From the NCBI RefSeq assembly GCF_902499115.1, contig NZ_CABVPN010000040.1, positions 1 through 46,769 of the forward strand: a stretch of DNA of 46,769 nt, written 5' to 3'. The translations under genes were made by a program, and so were the position numbers. The DNA is from Burkholderia diffusa (GTDB lineage Bacteria > Pseudomonadota > Gammaproteobacteria > Burkholderiales > Burkholderiaceae). Positions within the stretch are counted from its first letter, which is position 1, and the number at the start of each line of letters is the position of its first letter. Of the stretch, positions 33,414 to 46,672 are shown piece after piece. The notes below the pieces were generated by a model. That model had not been told where the DNA came from. It did no database searches and saw nothing but the letters and a program-made list of their open reading frames with translations.

Positions 33414-34559
33414 GTGAGGATCACCACGGATATCGGACAGGATCGCGATGCGCTGCGCGACGTGCCGGCCGCGATCGTGCTCGACGAATCCGCATGGCCG
33501 CCGCTGCCGTCCCGCCGCGCCGATTTCGACGGCGTGACGCGCGGCGACGCGGCGCGACGCGAACTCGGCCTGATGCTGCTCGACCTGTATGCGGTCGCCG
33601 CGCAGTCGAGCATCGGCGAATTCGAGTGCCGCTTCTTTTCGCTGCTGCAGGGGCTCATCCCGTTCGACGCCGCGTGGACCGGCGTCGCGACGCACACGCC
33701 GACCGGCCCCGTGATGCACAACAGTTTCCTGTACCGTCTTCCGCACGCGTTCTTCAGCGACTGGAAACGCGTGCGCGATTGCGATCCGCTCGCGCAACGC
33801 ACGCTGCTCGGCGCGCACGGTCGCGCGGTGCGTCTGTCGGTCGTCGAGCCCGGGTTCGACGCGCGGTTTCGCGACTGGTGCGTGAAGTACGGGCTGGCGC
33901 AACTGATGTGCGTGTGTACGCTCGATCGCCGCTTCGGGCTGACGACGTTCATGTCGATCTATCGCCAGGGCCTGAATCGTCCGTTCAGCGACGACGAAGC
34001 GAGTCGCTTCGAGGAAGTGATTCCGCATCTGGCGGCCGCGCTGACGATCAATCGCGCGGCGCAGCTCACGCGCGAGCGTGCCGATGCGGTGGCGCCGGCG
34101 GCGCGCGCGCTGTGCGACAACTTCGGCGTGCTGCATCACGCTGATCACGGCTTCGACGACGTGCTGCGGACTGAATGGCCGGCGTGGACGGGCCCGCGCG
34201 TGCCGGAGCCGCTGGTCGCGCATGTGCGCCGCCAATCGGGCCAGCCGTACATCGGCGACGCGCTGCGCATCCAGTGCGTGCCCATCGCGGGACTGTTCCA
34301 GATCGAGGCGCGGCCGCGCTCGCTGCTCGACAGGCTGAGCCCGCGCGAGCTCGCGGCGATTCGCTATTACGGCGCCGGCCGTTCGCACAAGGAGGTCGCG
34401 CAGCAGATGGCGATTTCGCCGACGACGGTGCGTCACTATCTGCGCTGCGCGTACCGCAAGCTCGGCATGCACGACAAGAGCCAGATCGCCGGCGTGCTCG
34501 GCGCGACGGGCGGCACGACCGACGATGAGCCTGTGGAGGCGGTCATCGCACCGCGCTGA
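33414..34559 (+). CDS. LuxR-type transcriptional regulator
   Basis: This 381-aa protein ends with a LuxR helix-turn-helix (LSPRELAAIRYYGAGRSHKE and TTVRHYLRCAYRKLGMHDKS, about 315-365). The N-terminal ~300 residues do not match autoinducer-binding or receiver domains that I recognise, but look like a GAF-type sensor. I chose the GTG at 33414 because GGAG lies 6 bases upstream. It is divergent from the porin-MFS-deacetylase operon, the arrangement expected of its regulator. Confidence 0.85.
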   Translation: MRITTDIGQDRDALRDVPAAIVLDESAWPPLPSRRADFDGVTRGDAARRELGLMLLDLYAVAAQSSIGEFECRFFSLLQGLIPFDAAWTGVATHTPTGPVMHNSFLYRLPHAFFSDWKRVRDCDPLAQRTLLGAHGRAVRLSVVEPGFDARFRDWCVKYGLAQLMCVCTLDRRFGLTTFMSIYRQGLNRPFSDDEASRFEEVIPHLAAALTINRAAQLTRERADAVAPAARALCDNFGVLHHADHGFDDVLRTEWPAWTGPRVPEPLVAHVRRQSGQPYIGDALRIQCVPIAGLFQIEARPRSLLDRLSPRELAAIRYYGAGRSHKEVAQQMAISPTTVRHYLRCAYRKLGMHDKSQIAGVLGATGGTTDDEPVEAVIAPR

Positions 34560-34660
34560 ACCGCTCATGCGAACAGGGCCGCGCGGATGCTTGCGTAAAT
34601 AGTTGTATCCGCAACCATTGGGCGCTATGCTCGTCCGCTCCGGGTAGACGGATTTTCATC

Positions 34661-35659
34661 ATGAACGACACGAATTCAGGGTCGGTGCGCGCTGCGGTGG
34701 TCGGGGTCGGCGCGATCGGCGGGTTGCTCGCGGCAGCACTGTCGCGGGCCGGCATGACGGTGAGCGCATTCGCGCGCGGCGCGACGCTCGATGCACTGAA
34801 CACGCACGGCGTGCGCGTGATCGACGAGGCGGGGACCGAGTCGTCGGTCCCGGTGTGCGCGAGCGACGACGCGTCCGCGCTCGGCGTGCAGGACTACGTG
34901 GTGATCGCGCTGAAAGCGCAGGCGTTGCCGGCGCTGGCCGCGCGCGTTGCGCCGCTGGTCGGGCCCGGCACGGTGATTGTCGCCGCGATGAACGGGTTGC
35001 CGTGGTGGTTCACGCACGGGTTAGCGGGCCCGCTCGACGGCGTGCCGCTCGATGCGGTCGACCCGGCCGGGGCGGTCTCGGCAGCGCTGCCGCCCTCGCA
35101 GGCGATCGGCTGCGTCGTGCATCTGTCGTCCAGCACCGACGCGCCGGGTATCGTGCGCCGCGGCCGTGGCAACCGTCTGATCGTCGGCTCGCCCGATCCG
35201 CGGCTCGATGCGGCGACCGCGCGATTCGCGGCGGCGCTCGCCGCGGGCGGTTTCGACGTCGAGTCGACCCCGGCGATCCGCACCGAGATCTGGGCAAAAC
35301 TGTGGGGCAACATGAACATGAACCCGTTGAGCGCGCTGACGGGTTCGACCGCCTCGCAACTGCTCGACGATCCGTTCACGCAGGAACTCGCGTTGCGGAT
35401 GATGGAGGAGGCGGCCGCGATCGGCGCGAAGCTTGGTCTCGATACGAGAATGAGCGGGCCGGAGCGGATTGCCGTCACGCGCAAGCTCGGCGCGTTCAAG
35501 ACGTCGATGCTGCAGGATTTCGAGGCCGGGCGAGCACTGGAGATCGGACCGATCCTCGGCGTGTTTCCGGAACTGGGACGCAAGCTCGACGTGCCAACGC
35601 CGTATTGCGACGCGGTGCTGGGATTGCTGCGTCAGCGTGCGGCGAACAGTGGGCTATAG
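34661..35659 (+). CDS. 2-dehydropantoate 2-reductase family protein
   Basis: This 332-aa NADPH enzyme has the N-terminal dinucleotide loop VGVGAIGGLLAAALSRAG, a central DYVVIALKAQ with the catalytic Lys, and the C-terminal ApbA motif WAKLWGNMNMNPLSALTGST. Family members reduce ketopantoate to pantoate (panE), but several paralogues act on other 2-keto acids. The neighbours give no pantothenate link, so the exact role is open. ATG preceded by CGGA. Confidence 0.85.
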   Translation: MNDTNSGSVRAAVVGVGAIGGLLAAALSRAGMTVSAFARGATLDALNTHGVRVIDEAGTESSVPVCASDDASALGVQDYVVIALKAQALPALAARVAPLVGPGTVIVAAMNGLPWWFTHGLAGPLDGVPLDAVDPAGAVSAALPPSQAIGCVVHLSSSTDAPGIVRRGRGNRLIVGSPDPRLDAATARFAAALAAGGFDVESTPAIRTEIWAKLWGNMNMNPLSALTGSTASQLLDDPFTQELALRMMEEAAAIGAKLGLDTRMSGPERIAVTRKLGAFKTSMLQDFEAGRALEIGPILGVFPELGRKLDVPTPYCDAVLGLLRQRAANSGL

Positions 35660-35915
35660 CGGAGGGGGATCGCGGCGCCTGCCCGGTACGCGGAGAAGGC
35701 TGCGAGGCGCCGGGTAGGCGTCCGGTAGCCGCGGCAGGGGAAGCCGGGCACGCCGCCCGTGCGCCTGCGCGACTGGAAGGCCCGCAGGATTCATCTGAAA
35801 TAACGCGGCGGGCGCTGGGGTCCGCTTGAGGCGCGTGCGGGGCCGCTTAGGCGATCCCGGTGCATGTCGCACCTTCGCCACGCGAGTGCGGTACCGATTG
35901 CCCCCGTATTGCGAC

Positions 35916-36365
35916 TCAGTCGTCGCGTTCGACCGCGTTCGCGACGACCTTGTCGAGCAGTCGCTCGAACGTCTGGCGCTCGCTATCGGACAGGCACGCG
36001 AGCAAGCCGTCATTCCACTTGCGCACGATCGGCATGATCTTGCGATGCAGCGCACGGCCGTCGGCGGTCAGCGCGATCAGCACGATCCGGCCGTCTTCCT
36101 TGCTCGCGCTGCGCTGGAGCAGCCCCTGGCGCAGCAGCGCTTCCGCCGCGCGGCTCGCCTGGCTTTTGTCGAGATTGGTATGGCGGGCGAGATCCATGAT
36201 CGAAAACGGACCAAAGGCGCCGACGGCGGCGATCACCCGCGCCTCGGGAAGCGAGATGTCCAGCTTGTGCCGGTAGACCTCGGCGATCCCGCGGTCGGAT
36301 CGCTTCGTGAGCGCATGGAGGCGATAGGTCAGAAACTGATCGAGCCCGGCTTGGCGGCCTTTCAT
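35916..36365 (-). CDS. MarR family transcriptional regulator
   Basis: This 149-aa protein has the MarR winged helix: LPEARVIAAVGAFGPFSIMD, then the recognition helix TNLDKSQASRAAEALLRQG, and the beta wing SASKEDGRIVLIALTADGR. Dimerisation helices are at both ends. The ATG follows AGGA. It is 62 bases downstream of the glycerate kinase gene on the same strand, so it could regulate or be co-transcribed with it. Effector unknown. The 256 bases beyond its stop hold no feature that I can support. Confidence 0.9.
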   Translation of the reverse strand: MKGRQAGLDQFLTYRLHALTKRSDRGIAEVYRHKLDISLPEARVIAAVGAFGPFSIMDLARHTNLDKSQASRAAEALLRQGLLQRSASKEDGRIVLIALTADGRALHRKIMPIVRKWNDGLLACLSDSERQTFERLLDKVVANAVERDD

Positions 36366-36427
36366 GTCGAATCCTGAAGAAAAAGGGCGGGCCCGATTGT
36401 TCCTGTATCGCGCGCTCGGGTCAACGG

Positions 36428-37573
36428 TCAGTGTGCGCCGTACTTCAGCCGTGTCAACTGTTCGGCTTCGTTCGCGAGCAGGTTCGCCGCGTCGCGGATC
36501 GCGACGTCGAGCGTGATCGGGCCGGGCGCGGGCGAGAAGCAGCCGGAAAAGTGCTCGGACAGGCGCGGCAGCGCGGCCGGGTCGACCGCGCCCGACAGGA
36601 GCGACGCGGGCACGCCCGCGGCCCGCGCATGACGGCAGGCGATGAACGGTGCCTTGCCGTGCAGCGTCTGCACGTCGGAGCGGCCTTCGCCGGTAATCAG
36701 CCAGTCGGCGCCGGCGAGCGCGGCATCGAGCCCAATTTGCCGTGCGACCACTTCCGCGCCGGCTTCGAACCGTGCGCCCAGCATGTGCAGCGCGAATCCG
36801 AGGCCGCCCGCCGCGCCGGCGCCTGGCAGGTCGCGGGCGCGCCGGTCGAGCGCGGTCTCGAGCAGGTCGGCGAAATGGCCGAGCGCGGTGTCGAGGGTCG
36901 CAACCTGCTCGGACGTCACGCCCTTTTGCGGACCGAACACCGCGGTCGCGCCGTGCGCGCCCGTCAGCGGGTTGTCGACGTCGGACATGCCGATGAACTC
37001 TGCTTCCTTCAGGCGTGGGTCGAGCCCCGACGCGTCGATCCGCGCGATATCGGCGAGCCGCGCCGGGACCGGTTCGACCGGCTGGCCCGCCGCATCGAAG
37101 CATTGCAGGCCGAGGCCCGCGAGCAATCCCGCGCCCGCGTCGTTGGTGCTGCTGCCGCCGAGCGCGACGAAGAAGCGGCGCACGCCCTCGTCGAGCAGCA
37201 TGCGGATCGCTTCGCCCATGCCGCGCGTGCTGCGCGCGTCAACGGGCACGCTCATGCCGACCGCGTCGGTGATCCCGACGACCTCGGCCGTCTCGACGAT
37301 CGCGGTGTGCGCGTCGATCACGCCGACGGCCGCGTCGCGTGCCGCGAGCGACGCGCCGTCCACCCGCAGCGCGCGCCGCGTGCCGCCGCCCGCCAGCATC
37401 GCGTCGAGCGTGCCTTCGCCGCCGTCGGCCATCGGGCAGCAGCGCACGATCGCGTCGGGACGGGCACGGCGGATGCCGGTGGCGATCGCGTCCGCGACCT
37501 GCTCGGCGGAAAGCGAGCCTTTGAACGAATCGGGCGCGATGACGACGACAGGCGCGGACGGGTGTTGCGGCAT
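36428..37573 (-). CDS. garK: Glycerate kinase (GarK family)
   Basis: This 381-aa protein has the glycerate kinase pattern: VVVIAPDSFKGSLSAEQVAD near the start, PMADGGEGTLDAML (binding loop), FVALGGSSTNDAGAG, and GRSDVQTLHGKAPF near the end. It phosphorylates glycerate (type I enzymes give 2-phosphoglycerate) at the end of glyoxylate/tartronate semialdehyde breakdown. The ATG at 37573 follows CGGAG. A 6-codon longer start is possible. The rest of that pathway is not adjacent. Confidence 0.92.
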   Translation of the reverse strand: MPQHPSAPVVVIAPDSFKGSLSAEQVADAIATGIRRARPDAIVRCCPMADGGEGTLDAMLAGGGTRRALRVDGASLAARDAAVGVIDAHTAIVETAEVVGITDAVGMSVPVDARSTRGMGEAIRMLLDEGVRRFFVALGGSSTNDAGAGLLAGLGLQCFDAAGQPVEPVPARLADIARIDASGLDPRLKEAEFIGMSDVDNPLTGAHGATAVFGPQKGVTSEQVATLDTALGHFADLLETALDRRARDLPGAGAAGGLGFALHMLGARFEAGAEVVARQIGLDAALAGADWLITGEGRSDVQTLHGKAPFIACRHARAAGVPASLLSGAVDPAALPRLSEHFSGCFSPAPGPITLDVAIRDAANLLANEAEQLTRLKYGAH

Positions 37574-37960
37574 GGTGTCTCCGGAAGGCATGTTTGATGT
37601 GAAGAATGGCGGCCGCGACCGCGGCGCATGCTCAATCGGAGCTTACAGGATGGCGGCCCGGCGGTGGATACGCCGTTCGGCATAGCGGCGATCCGCGCGC
37701 ATTGCCGTCGACGGAAGCGGACGGCGCGACCGGTCTGCATCGTTGTCGTGCCGTTCTGGCGGTACGAGGAAAATTGTTTGCTAGAATAGTCGATTCTTCC
37801 GGCCAAAGCCGTGCTCCGAGCCGCTTGCGCTAGCCATCCGGCGCGTGCAGGGATGGCGTGGCGCTCCGGCGCGGCGTGTGCATGCGATGCACCTCACGCC
37901 GCAGGCAGGCACGGCAAGGAAAACCCGATTCGCTCGAATAATTTTAGGACGATTGAAGCC
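37574..37960. other. Divergent region, garK / tig
   Basis: These 387 bases contain the tig promoter element listed separately and a tig leader of about 165 bases. No protein is supported: the frame in phase with tig is open from 37811 but has no family sequence before residue MANVV. The garK promoter is not obvious. Confidence 0.5.
37779..37787 (+). promoter_or_regulatory. Extended -10 for tig (TGC-TAGAAT)
   Basis: TG at 37779-37780, one base, then TAGAAT at 37782-37787 forms an extended -10. No TTGACA-like -35 is seen at usual spacing. It would start the tig transcript about 165 bases upstream of the ATG. Confidence 0.45.
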
Positions 37961-39307
37961 ATGGCTAACGTTGTTGAGAACCTCGGCAAGCTTGAACGCC
38001 GCGTGACGATTTCCCTGCCGAAGGACACCGTGCAGAAGGAAATCGACGCCCGTATCCAGAAACTCGCGAAGAACGTTCGCATGCCGGGTTTCCGCCCGGG
38101 CAAGGTGCCGCTCAAGATGGTCGCACAGCAGTACTCGGGCCAGGTCGAGGCGGAAGTGCTGAGCGACAAGATCGGCCAGGAATTCTTCACGATCAGCCGT
38201 GCGGAAAACCTGCGCGTGGCCGGCCAGCCGAGCTTCGAGCCGAAGCAGGAGCAGGCTGAGGATGCATACGCGTTCGACGCGACGTTCGAGGTTTACCCGG
38301 AAGTGAAGATCGGCGATCTGGCGACGGCTGAAGTCGAACGCTCGACGACGTCGATCGGCGACGCCGAAATCGACCGCACGCTGGATATCCTGCGCAAGCA
38401 GCGCGTGCACTTCCACGCTCGCGGCGAAGCCGGCGAGCACGGTGACGGCGGTGCGGACACCGCAGCGAAGAACGGCGACCGCGTGACGGTCGACTTCGTC
38501 GGCAAGATCGACGACGTCGCGTTCCAGGGCGGCACGGCCGAAGACTTCCCGTTCGTGCTCGGCGAAGGCCGCATGCTGCCGGAATTCGAAACGGCGGCGC
38601 TGGGCCTGAAGGTCGGCGAACAGCGTACGTTCGATCTGAAGTTCCCGGACGACTACCACGGCAAGGACGTGGCGGGCAAGACGGCGCAATTCACGGTCAC
38701 GATGAAGAAGATCGAGTGGCCGCACATGCCGGAAATCGACGGCGAATTCGCGAAGTCGCTCGGCATCGAAGACGGCGACCTGACGAAGATGCGCGCCGAA
38801 ATCAAGGAAAACCTCGAGCGCGAAGCGAAGCGTCGCACGCAAGCCATCGTCAAGAACCAGGTGATGGACGCGCTGCTGAAGATTTCCGAACTCGACGTGC
38901 CGAAGGCGCTGATCGAGCAGGACCAGCAACGCCTCGTCGAAATGGCTCGCCAGGATCTGGCGCAGCGCGGCGTGCCGAACGCGAAGGACGCACCGATCCC
39001 GGCCGAGATGTTCGCCGAGCAGGCAGAGCGTCGCGTGAAGCTGGGCCTCGTGCTGGCCGAGCTCGTGAAGTCGAACGGCCTCGAAGCGAAGCCGGAGCAG
39101 ATCCGCGCGGAAGTCGACGAGTTCGCGAAGAGCTACGAAGACCCGAAGGAAGTGGTCCGCTGGTATTATTCGAACCAGCAGCGCCTCGCCGAGATGGAAG
39201 CGTTCGTCGTTGAAAGCAACGTCGTCGACTTCGTGCTGGGCAAGGCAAAGGTGACGGACAAGGAAGTGAGCTTCGAGGCACTCGCGAGCGCATCGGCGCA
39301 AGCGTAA
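37961..39307 (+). CDS. tig: Trigger factor
   Basis: This 448-aa ribosome-bound chaperone and prolyl isomerase has the ribosome-binding motif GFRPGKVP at residues 43-50, an FKBP-type domain at about 160-245 (DRVTVDFVGKIDDVAFQGGT, LPEFETAALGLKVGE), and a helical C-terminal cradle. The ATG follows TTAGGA. It is first in the conserved tig-clpP-clpX-lon group, all on the plus strand. Confidence 0.98.
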   Translation: MANVVENLGKLERRVTISLPKDTVQKEIDARIQKLAKNVRMPGFRPGKVPLKMVAQQYSGQVEAEVLSDKIGQEFFTISRAENLRVAGQPSFEPKQEQAEDAYAFDATFEVYPEVKIGDLATAEVERSTTSIGDAEIDRTLDILRKQRVHFHARGEAGEHGDGGADTAAKNGDRVTVDFVGKIDDVAFQGGTAEDFPFVLGEGRMLPEFETAALGLKVGEQRTFDLKFPDDYHGKDVAGKTAQFTVTMKKIEWPHMPEIDGEFAKSLGIEDGDLTKMRAEIKENLEREAKRRTQAIVKNQVMDALLKISELDVPKALIEQDQQRLVEMARQDLAQRGVPNAKDAPIPAEMFAEQAERRVKLGLVLAELVKSNGLEAKPEQIRAEVDEFAKSYEDPKEVVRWYYSNQQRLAEMEAFVVESNVVDFVLGKAKVTDKEVSFEALASASAQA

Positions 39308-39319
39308 GTGTCGCTCTAG

Positions 39320-39360
39320 CGGCGTGCCGGCTGTCGGAGCGACGGCCCGCACGCCGTTTC
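39320..39360 (+). terminator. Hairpin between tig and clpP
   Basis: Arms CGGCGTGC (39320-39327) and GCACGCCG (39349-39356) pair over a 21-base loop, followed by TTTC. It is probably a weak terminator or attenuator, because clpP follows 90 bases later with its own possible -10 TAATAT. Confidence 0.45.
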
Positions 39361-39447
39361 TACGTCAAGCGCACGGTTGCCATTAATATGGCGATTGAGC
39401 GGGCGGCTTCCCTCCGTTCAATTTTCCATTCGAACAAGGCTTATTGA

Positions 39448-40101
39448 ATGATCACTCGCGCTGAATTGCTGGACATGCTTGCGTCGAACGCGCCGCAGGG
39501 TTTCGAGGCGCAAGCGCTGGGGCTGGTGCCGATCGTCGTCGAAACGAGCGGCCGCGGCGAGCGTTCGTACGATATCTATTCGCGTCTCCTGAAGGAGCGC
39601 CTGGTGTTCATGGTCGGCGAAGTGAACGACCAGACCGCCAACCTCGTGGTCGCGCAATTGCTGTTCCTCGAGAGCGAGAATCCCGACAAGGACATCAGCC
39701 TCTACATCAACAGCCCGGGCGGCTCGGTATCGGCCGGCATGGCGATCTACGACACGATGCAGTTCATCAAGCCGGACGTGTCGACCCTCTGCATGGGCCT
39801 CGCGGCCAGCATGGGCGCGTTCCTGCTCGCGTCGGGCGCGAAGGGCAAGCGTTTCGCGCTGCCGAACTCGCGCGTGATGATTCACCAGCCGCTCGGCGGC
39901 GCGCGCGGCCAGGCGTCCGACATCGAGATCCAGGCACGCGAAATCCTCTACCTGAAGGAGCGGCTGAATAACCTGCTCGCGCAGCATACGGGCCAGGACG
40001 TCGAGCGCATCGCCCGCGACACCGACCGTGATAACTTCATGTCGAGCGAAGATGCCAAGGCGTACGGGCTGATCGATCAGGTGCTGCTGAAGCGCCCGTG
40101 A
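39448..40101 (+). CDS. clpP: ClpP protease subunit
   Basis: This 217-aa serine protease forms the double heptameric ring that degrades proteins fed by ClpX or ClpA. The catalytic triad is intact: Ser121 in GLAASMGAF, His146 in MIHQPLGG, and Asp195 in TDRDNFMS. The N-terminal propeptide is typical. It lies 164 bases upstream of clpX. A short inverted repeat GCCAT-TAAT-ATGGC overlaps the candidate -10 at 39379-39392. Confidence 0.98.
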
Positions 40102-40265
40102 GCTTAAGTAGGGTGCCGCCCCGATTCGGTCGGTGCCCCCGCAATGTCCCGAGTGCCCTGAGCATCTGCGGCAAGCGCATCCAGCCGGCTCCGGTCGCGC
40201 CCTAGGCGCGGCGTCCGGAGCATTCGGCGTATCATGTCATTTACCTGTCCGGAGGCTCTACATTC

Positions 40266-41537
<1,272 letters not shown>

Positions 41538-41561
41538 CCGGCTTGCCGACGATGTTCTGCG

Positions 41562-41598
41562 AAAAAGGCCGTTCATGAGACCGTGGGCGGCTTTTTTT
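41562..41598 (+). terminator. clpX terminator
   Basis: A stem of A-runs plus GGCCG/CGGC pairs over a 16-base loop, followed by a T-run (41592-41598). It lies 25 bases past the clpX stop. Confidence 0.85.
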
Positions 41599-41734
41599 CG
41601 TTTATCTTGTGGGTAACTCTGACTCGACACGCGGTGGTTACTTTCTTACCGAATATTTCCCGCACTTGAAGGCTTGCAATTTGTTGTGGCGGCCTCAATT
41701 ACCGAACAATTGATTCCACTCATGGGGAAATGAA

Positions 41735-44158
<2,424 letters not shown>

Positions 44159-44191
44159 AAACCTGAGCGCCGTCCCTGACGGTTGTTCACG

Positions 44192-44220
44192 AAACCCGCG
44201 GCGTGTCCGCGGGTTTTTTT
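44192..44220 (+). terminator. lon terminator
   Basis: A 10-bp perfect stem (44192-44201 with 44207-44216) has loop CGTGT and a T-run to 44220. Confidence 0.95.
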
Positions 44221-44279
44221 ATGTGCGTCGGCATCGTGTGTGTTGAGCAGGGGGGCGTTAAAATTTTTTGCGCACGGGC

Positions 44280-44309
44280 TTGGCAAAATGATCGGGGATG
44301 AATTAAACT
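44280..44309 (+). promoter_or_regulatory. Candidate tRNA promoter
   Basis: -35 TTGGCA (44280-44285) and -10 TAAACT (44304-44309) have 18-base spacing. The -10 ends 59 bases before tRNA-Val. Confidence 0.45.
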
Positions 44310-44368
44310 TGCGGGCTCGCTGGTTGTTGATGCCGAAACGCAGATCGCAGCCAGAACGAATCGGAAAC

Positions 44369-44444
44369 GGGTGCTTAGCTCAGCTGGTAGAGCGGCGCCC
44401 TTACAAGGCGTAGGTCGGGGGTTCGAACCCCTCAGCACCCACCA
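44369..44444 (+). tRNA. tRNA-Val (anticodon TAC)
   Basis: A 76-base tRNA with acceptor stem GGGTGCT/AGCACCC, anticodon loop CTTACAA giving TAC, T loop TTCGAAC and encoded CCA. Co-transcribed with tRNA-Asp, 23 bases away. Confidence 0.98.
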
Positions 44445-44467
44445 GTTTCCTGATTCAGCCAGACCAA

Positions 44468-44544
44468 GGAGCGGTAGTTCAGTCGGTTAGAATACCGGCC
44501 TGTCACGCCGGGGGTCGCGGGTTCGAGTCCCGTCCGCTCCGCCA
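44468..44544 (+). tRNA. tRNA-Asp (anticodon GTC)
   Basis: A 77-base tRNA with acceptor stem GGAGCGG/CCGCTCC, anticodon loop CTGTCAC giving GTC, T loop TTCGAGT and encoded CCA. Confidence 0.98.
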
Positions 44545-44545
44545 G

Positions 44546-44584
44546 AAAATGAAAAAGCCCGCCTCGTGCGGGCTTTTTCATTTT
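44546..44584 (+). terminator. tRNA operon terminator
   Basis: A 17-bp perfect stem (44546-44562 with 44568-44584) has loop CTCGT and A- and T-runs as its outer pairs. It begins two bases after the tRNA-Asp CCA end. Confidence 0.95.
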
Positions 44585-44681
44585 GCGTGTCGGTTGCGCC
44601 CGTTCGTTGCGCACCTGCTTTTTTCCCGTGCCACCCCGTATGTTGTAATATCGGACGTTTTGTCCAATTTTCCCGTCACGC

Positions 44682-46616
44682 ATGCTCGATTTCTTCCGTA
44701 ATCACCAGCGCCTGATGATGGCGCTCCTGCTCCTGATCGTGTTGCCGGGGCTGGGTTTCGTCGGGATCCAAGGTTTCCGCGGCTTCTTCGACGACAGCGC
44801 GAACGTCGCGGCGGTCAACGGGCACAAGATCACGCGGGTCGAATTCGACGGCGCGTTCCGCCAGCAGATCGACCAGGCGCGCCAGGCGCTCGGCGGGCAG
44901 TTCGACATCAAGGCGTTCGACACGCCCGAACATCGCAAGCAAGTGCTCGATGGCCTGATCCAGCAACGCGTGCTGGCCGACGAGACTCAGCGCCTGCACC
45001 TGACCGCATCCGACAACGCCGTGCGCGACGCATTGATGAGCGACCCGATGATCGCGTCGCTGAAGAAACCCGACGGTACGATCGACGTCCAGCGCTACGC
45101 GCAACTGTTGTCGTTCCAGGGGATGACGCCCGAGCAGTATCAGGAACGCGTGCGTTACAGCCTTGCGCTGCAGCAGATTCCGGCGAGCATCGTGGCGAGC
45201 GCATTCACGCCGAAGGGGCCGGCGCAACGGCTGTCGGAACTGGCGGCGCAGCAGCGCGAAGTGCAGGCGCTCGTGCTGAAGACGAGCGACTACGCGGCGA
45301 AGGTGCAGCCGACCGACGCGCAGCTCACGGCGTACTACGACGCGCACAAGCAAGGCTTCGCGACGCCGGAAACCGCGACGATCCAGTATCTCGTCTATTC
45401 GCCGGCAGCGGCCGCCGCGAGCGCGCAGCCGACCGATGCCGACATCAAGAAGTTCTATGACGACAACCCGACGCACTTCCGCTCGGAAGCGCAGGTGCGC
45501 GTGAGCCACATCTTCATCGCCGCGGCGAGCGACGCAAGCGCGGCCGACAAGGCGGCCGCGAAGGCGAAGGCCGAGCAGCTGCTGGCCGACGTGAAGGCGC
45601 ATCCGGACCAGTTCGCGCAGATCGCGCAGAAGAGCTCGCAGGACGCGCCGTCGGCGGCGAAGGGTGGCGATCTGGGCTTCATCACGCGTGGCTCGACGGC
45701 GGGCGGCAAGGCGTTCGACGATGCCGCGTTCGCGCTCAAGCAGGGCGACGTGAGCGGTGTCGTGCAATCGGACCTCGGTTTTCACATCCTGAAGGCGACG
45801 GAAGTGAAGCCGTCGGTGGTCAAGCCGTTCGCGGACGTGAAGGACCAGATCGCGGTCGACCTGAAGCAGCAATACGCGGCGAAGGCGTTTTCGGACAACG
45901 CGGAAGGCTTCACGTCGACCGTCTATGAAAAGGCAAAGACGCTGCAGCCGGCCGCCGACAAGTACAAGCTGACGATCCAGACGGCCACCGTCACGCCGAC
46001 GCCGAATCCGCAACTGCCGGCGACGAGCCCGCTGAACAACCCGAAGTTCCTCGCCGCCGTGTTCGCGAACGACTCGGTGAAGAACCAGAACAACACGCAG
46101 GCGATCGATGTGGGCAACAACACGCTGATCTCGGCGCGCGTGACCGACTACAAGCCGGCTGCCGTGCCGGCGCTCGACGCGATCAAGGATGCGGTGCGTC
46201 AGAAGGTCATCGCCGAGCAGGCCGCGGAACTTGCGAAGAAGGACGGCGCGGCGAAGCTGGCCGAACTGCAGAAGTCGAAGTCGGCCGATGGCTTCACGGC
46301 CGCGCAGAAGGTGTCGCGCTCGCAGTCGCAGGGCCTGACGCCGGCGGCGCTGAGCGCAGTCTACAAGATCGATGCGAAGACGCTGCCGGCATACGTCGGT
46401 GTCGATCTTGGCGCGGACGGCTACGCGATCTATCGCGTGAATGCGGTGATCCCGGGCACGGCCGTCGATCCGCAGCAACTCGCGGCCGCGCAGCAGCAGA
46501 TGGCGCAGGTCGAAGCGCAAAGCGAAGGCGAGGCGTATCTCGCCGCACTGCGCGACCGGTCGAAGGTGAAGCTGTACGGCACCACGCAGAGTCAGGCGCA
46601 GGACGGCGGCAACTAA
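44682..46616 (+). CDS. ppiD: Periplasmic chaperone / PPIase PpiD
   Basis: This 644-aa inner-membrane-anchored periplasmic folding helper has a single N-terminal membrane helix (about 12-34), a SurA-N-like domain (VAAVNGHKITRVEFDGAFRQ), and a parvulin PPIC domain at about 265-360 (VRVSHIFIAA, GGDLGFITRGS, FALKQGDVSGVV, GFHILKATEV). A chaperone-like C-terminal region follows. The ribosome site is weak. The usual hairpin terminator downstream is interrupted by an insertion-sequence-like end at 46694. Confidence 0.95.
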   Translation: MLDFFRNHQRLMMALLLLIVLPGLGFVGIQGFRGFFDDSANVAAVNGHKITRVEFDGAFRQQIDQARQALGGQFDIKAFDTPEHRKQVLDGLIQQRVLADETQRLHLTASDNAVRDALMSDPMIASLKKPDGTIDVQRYAQLLSFQGMTPEQYQERVRYSLALQQIPASIVASAFTPKGPAQRLSELAAQQREVQALVLKTSDYAAKVQPTDAQLTAYYDAHKQGFATPETATIQYLVYSPAAAAASAQPTDADIKKFYDDNPTHFRSEAQVRVSHIFIAAASDASAADKAAAKAKAEQLLADVKAHPDQFAQIAQKSSQDAPSAAKGGDLGFITRGSTAGGKAFDDAAFALKQGDVSGVVQSDLGFHILKATEVKPSVVKPFADVKDQIAVDLKQQYAAKAFSDNAEGFTSTVYEKAKTLQPAADKYKLTIQTATVTPTPNPQLPATSPLNNPKFLAAVFANDSVKNQNNTQAIDVGNNTLISARVTDYKPAAVPALDAIKDAVRQKVIAEQAAELAKKDGAAKLAELQKSKSADGFTAAQKVSRSQSQGLTPAALSAVYKIDAKTLPAYVGVDLGADGYAIYRVNAVIPGTAVDPQQLAAAQQQMAQVEAQSEGEAYLAALRDRSKVKLYGTTQSQAQDGGN

Positions 46617-46672
46617 GCCGCGATCAAGCGACAACCAAGCGAAGCGCCGTTCACGGTGTCGCGTGCAGCAAC

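Noticed and set aside
37811..37960. Upstream extension of trigger factor
   Set aside because: The frame is open but the known family start is MANVVENL at 37961 and a ribosome site precedes it.
41640..41734. Heat-shock (sigma-32) promoter before lon
   Set aside because: CTTGAA is present at about 41666, but no CCCCAT-like -10 lies at a suitable distance.
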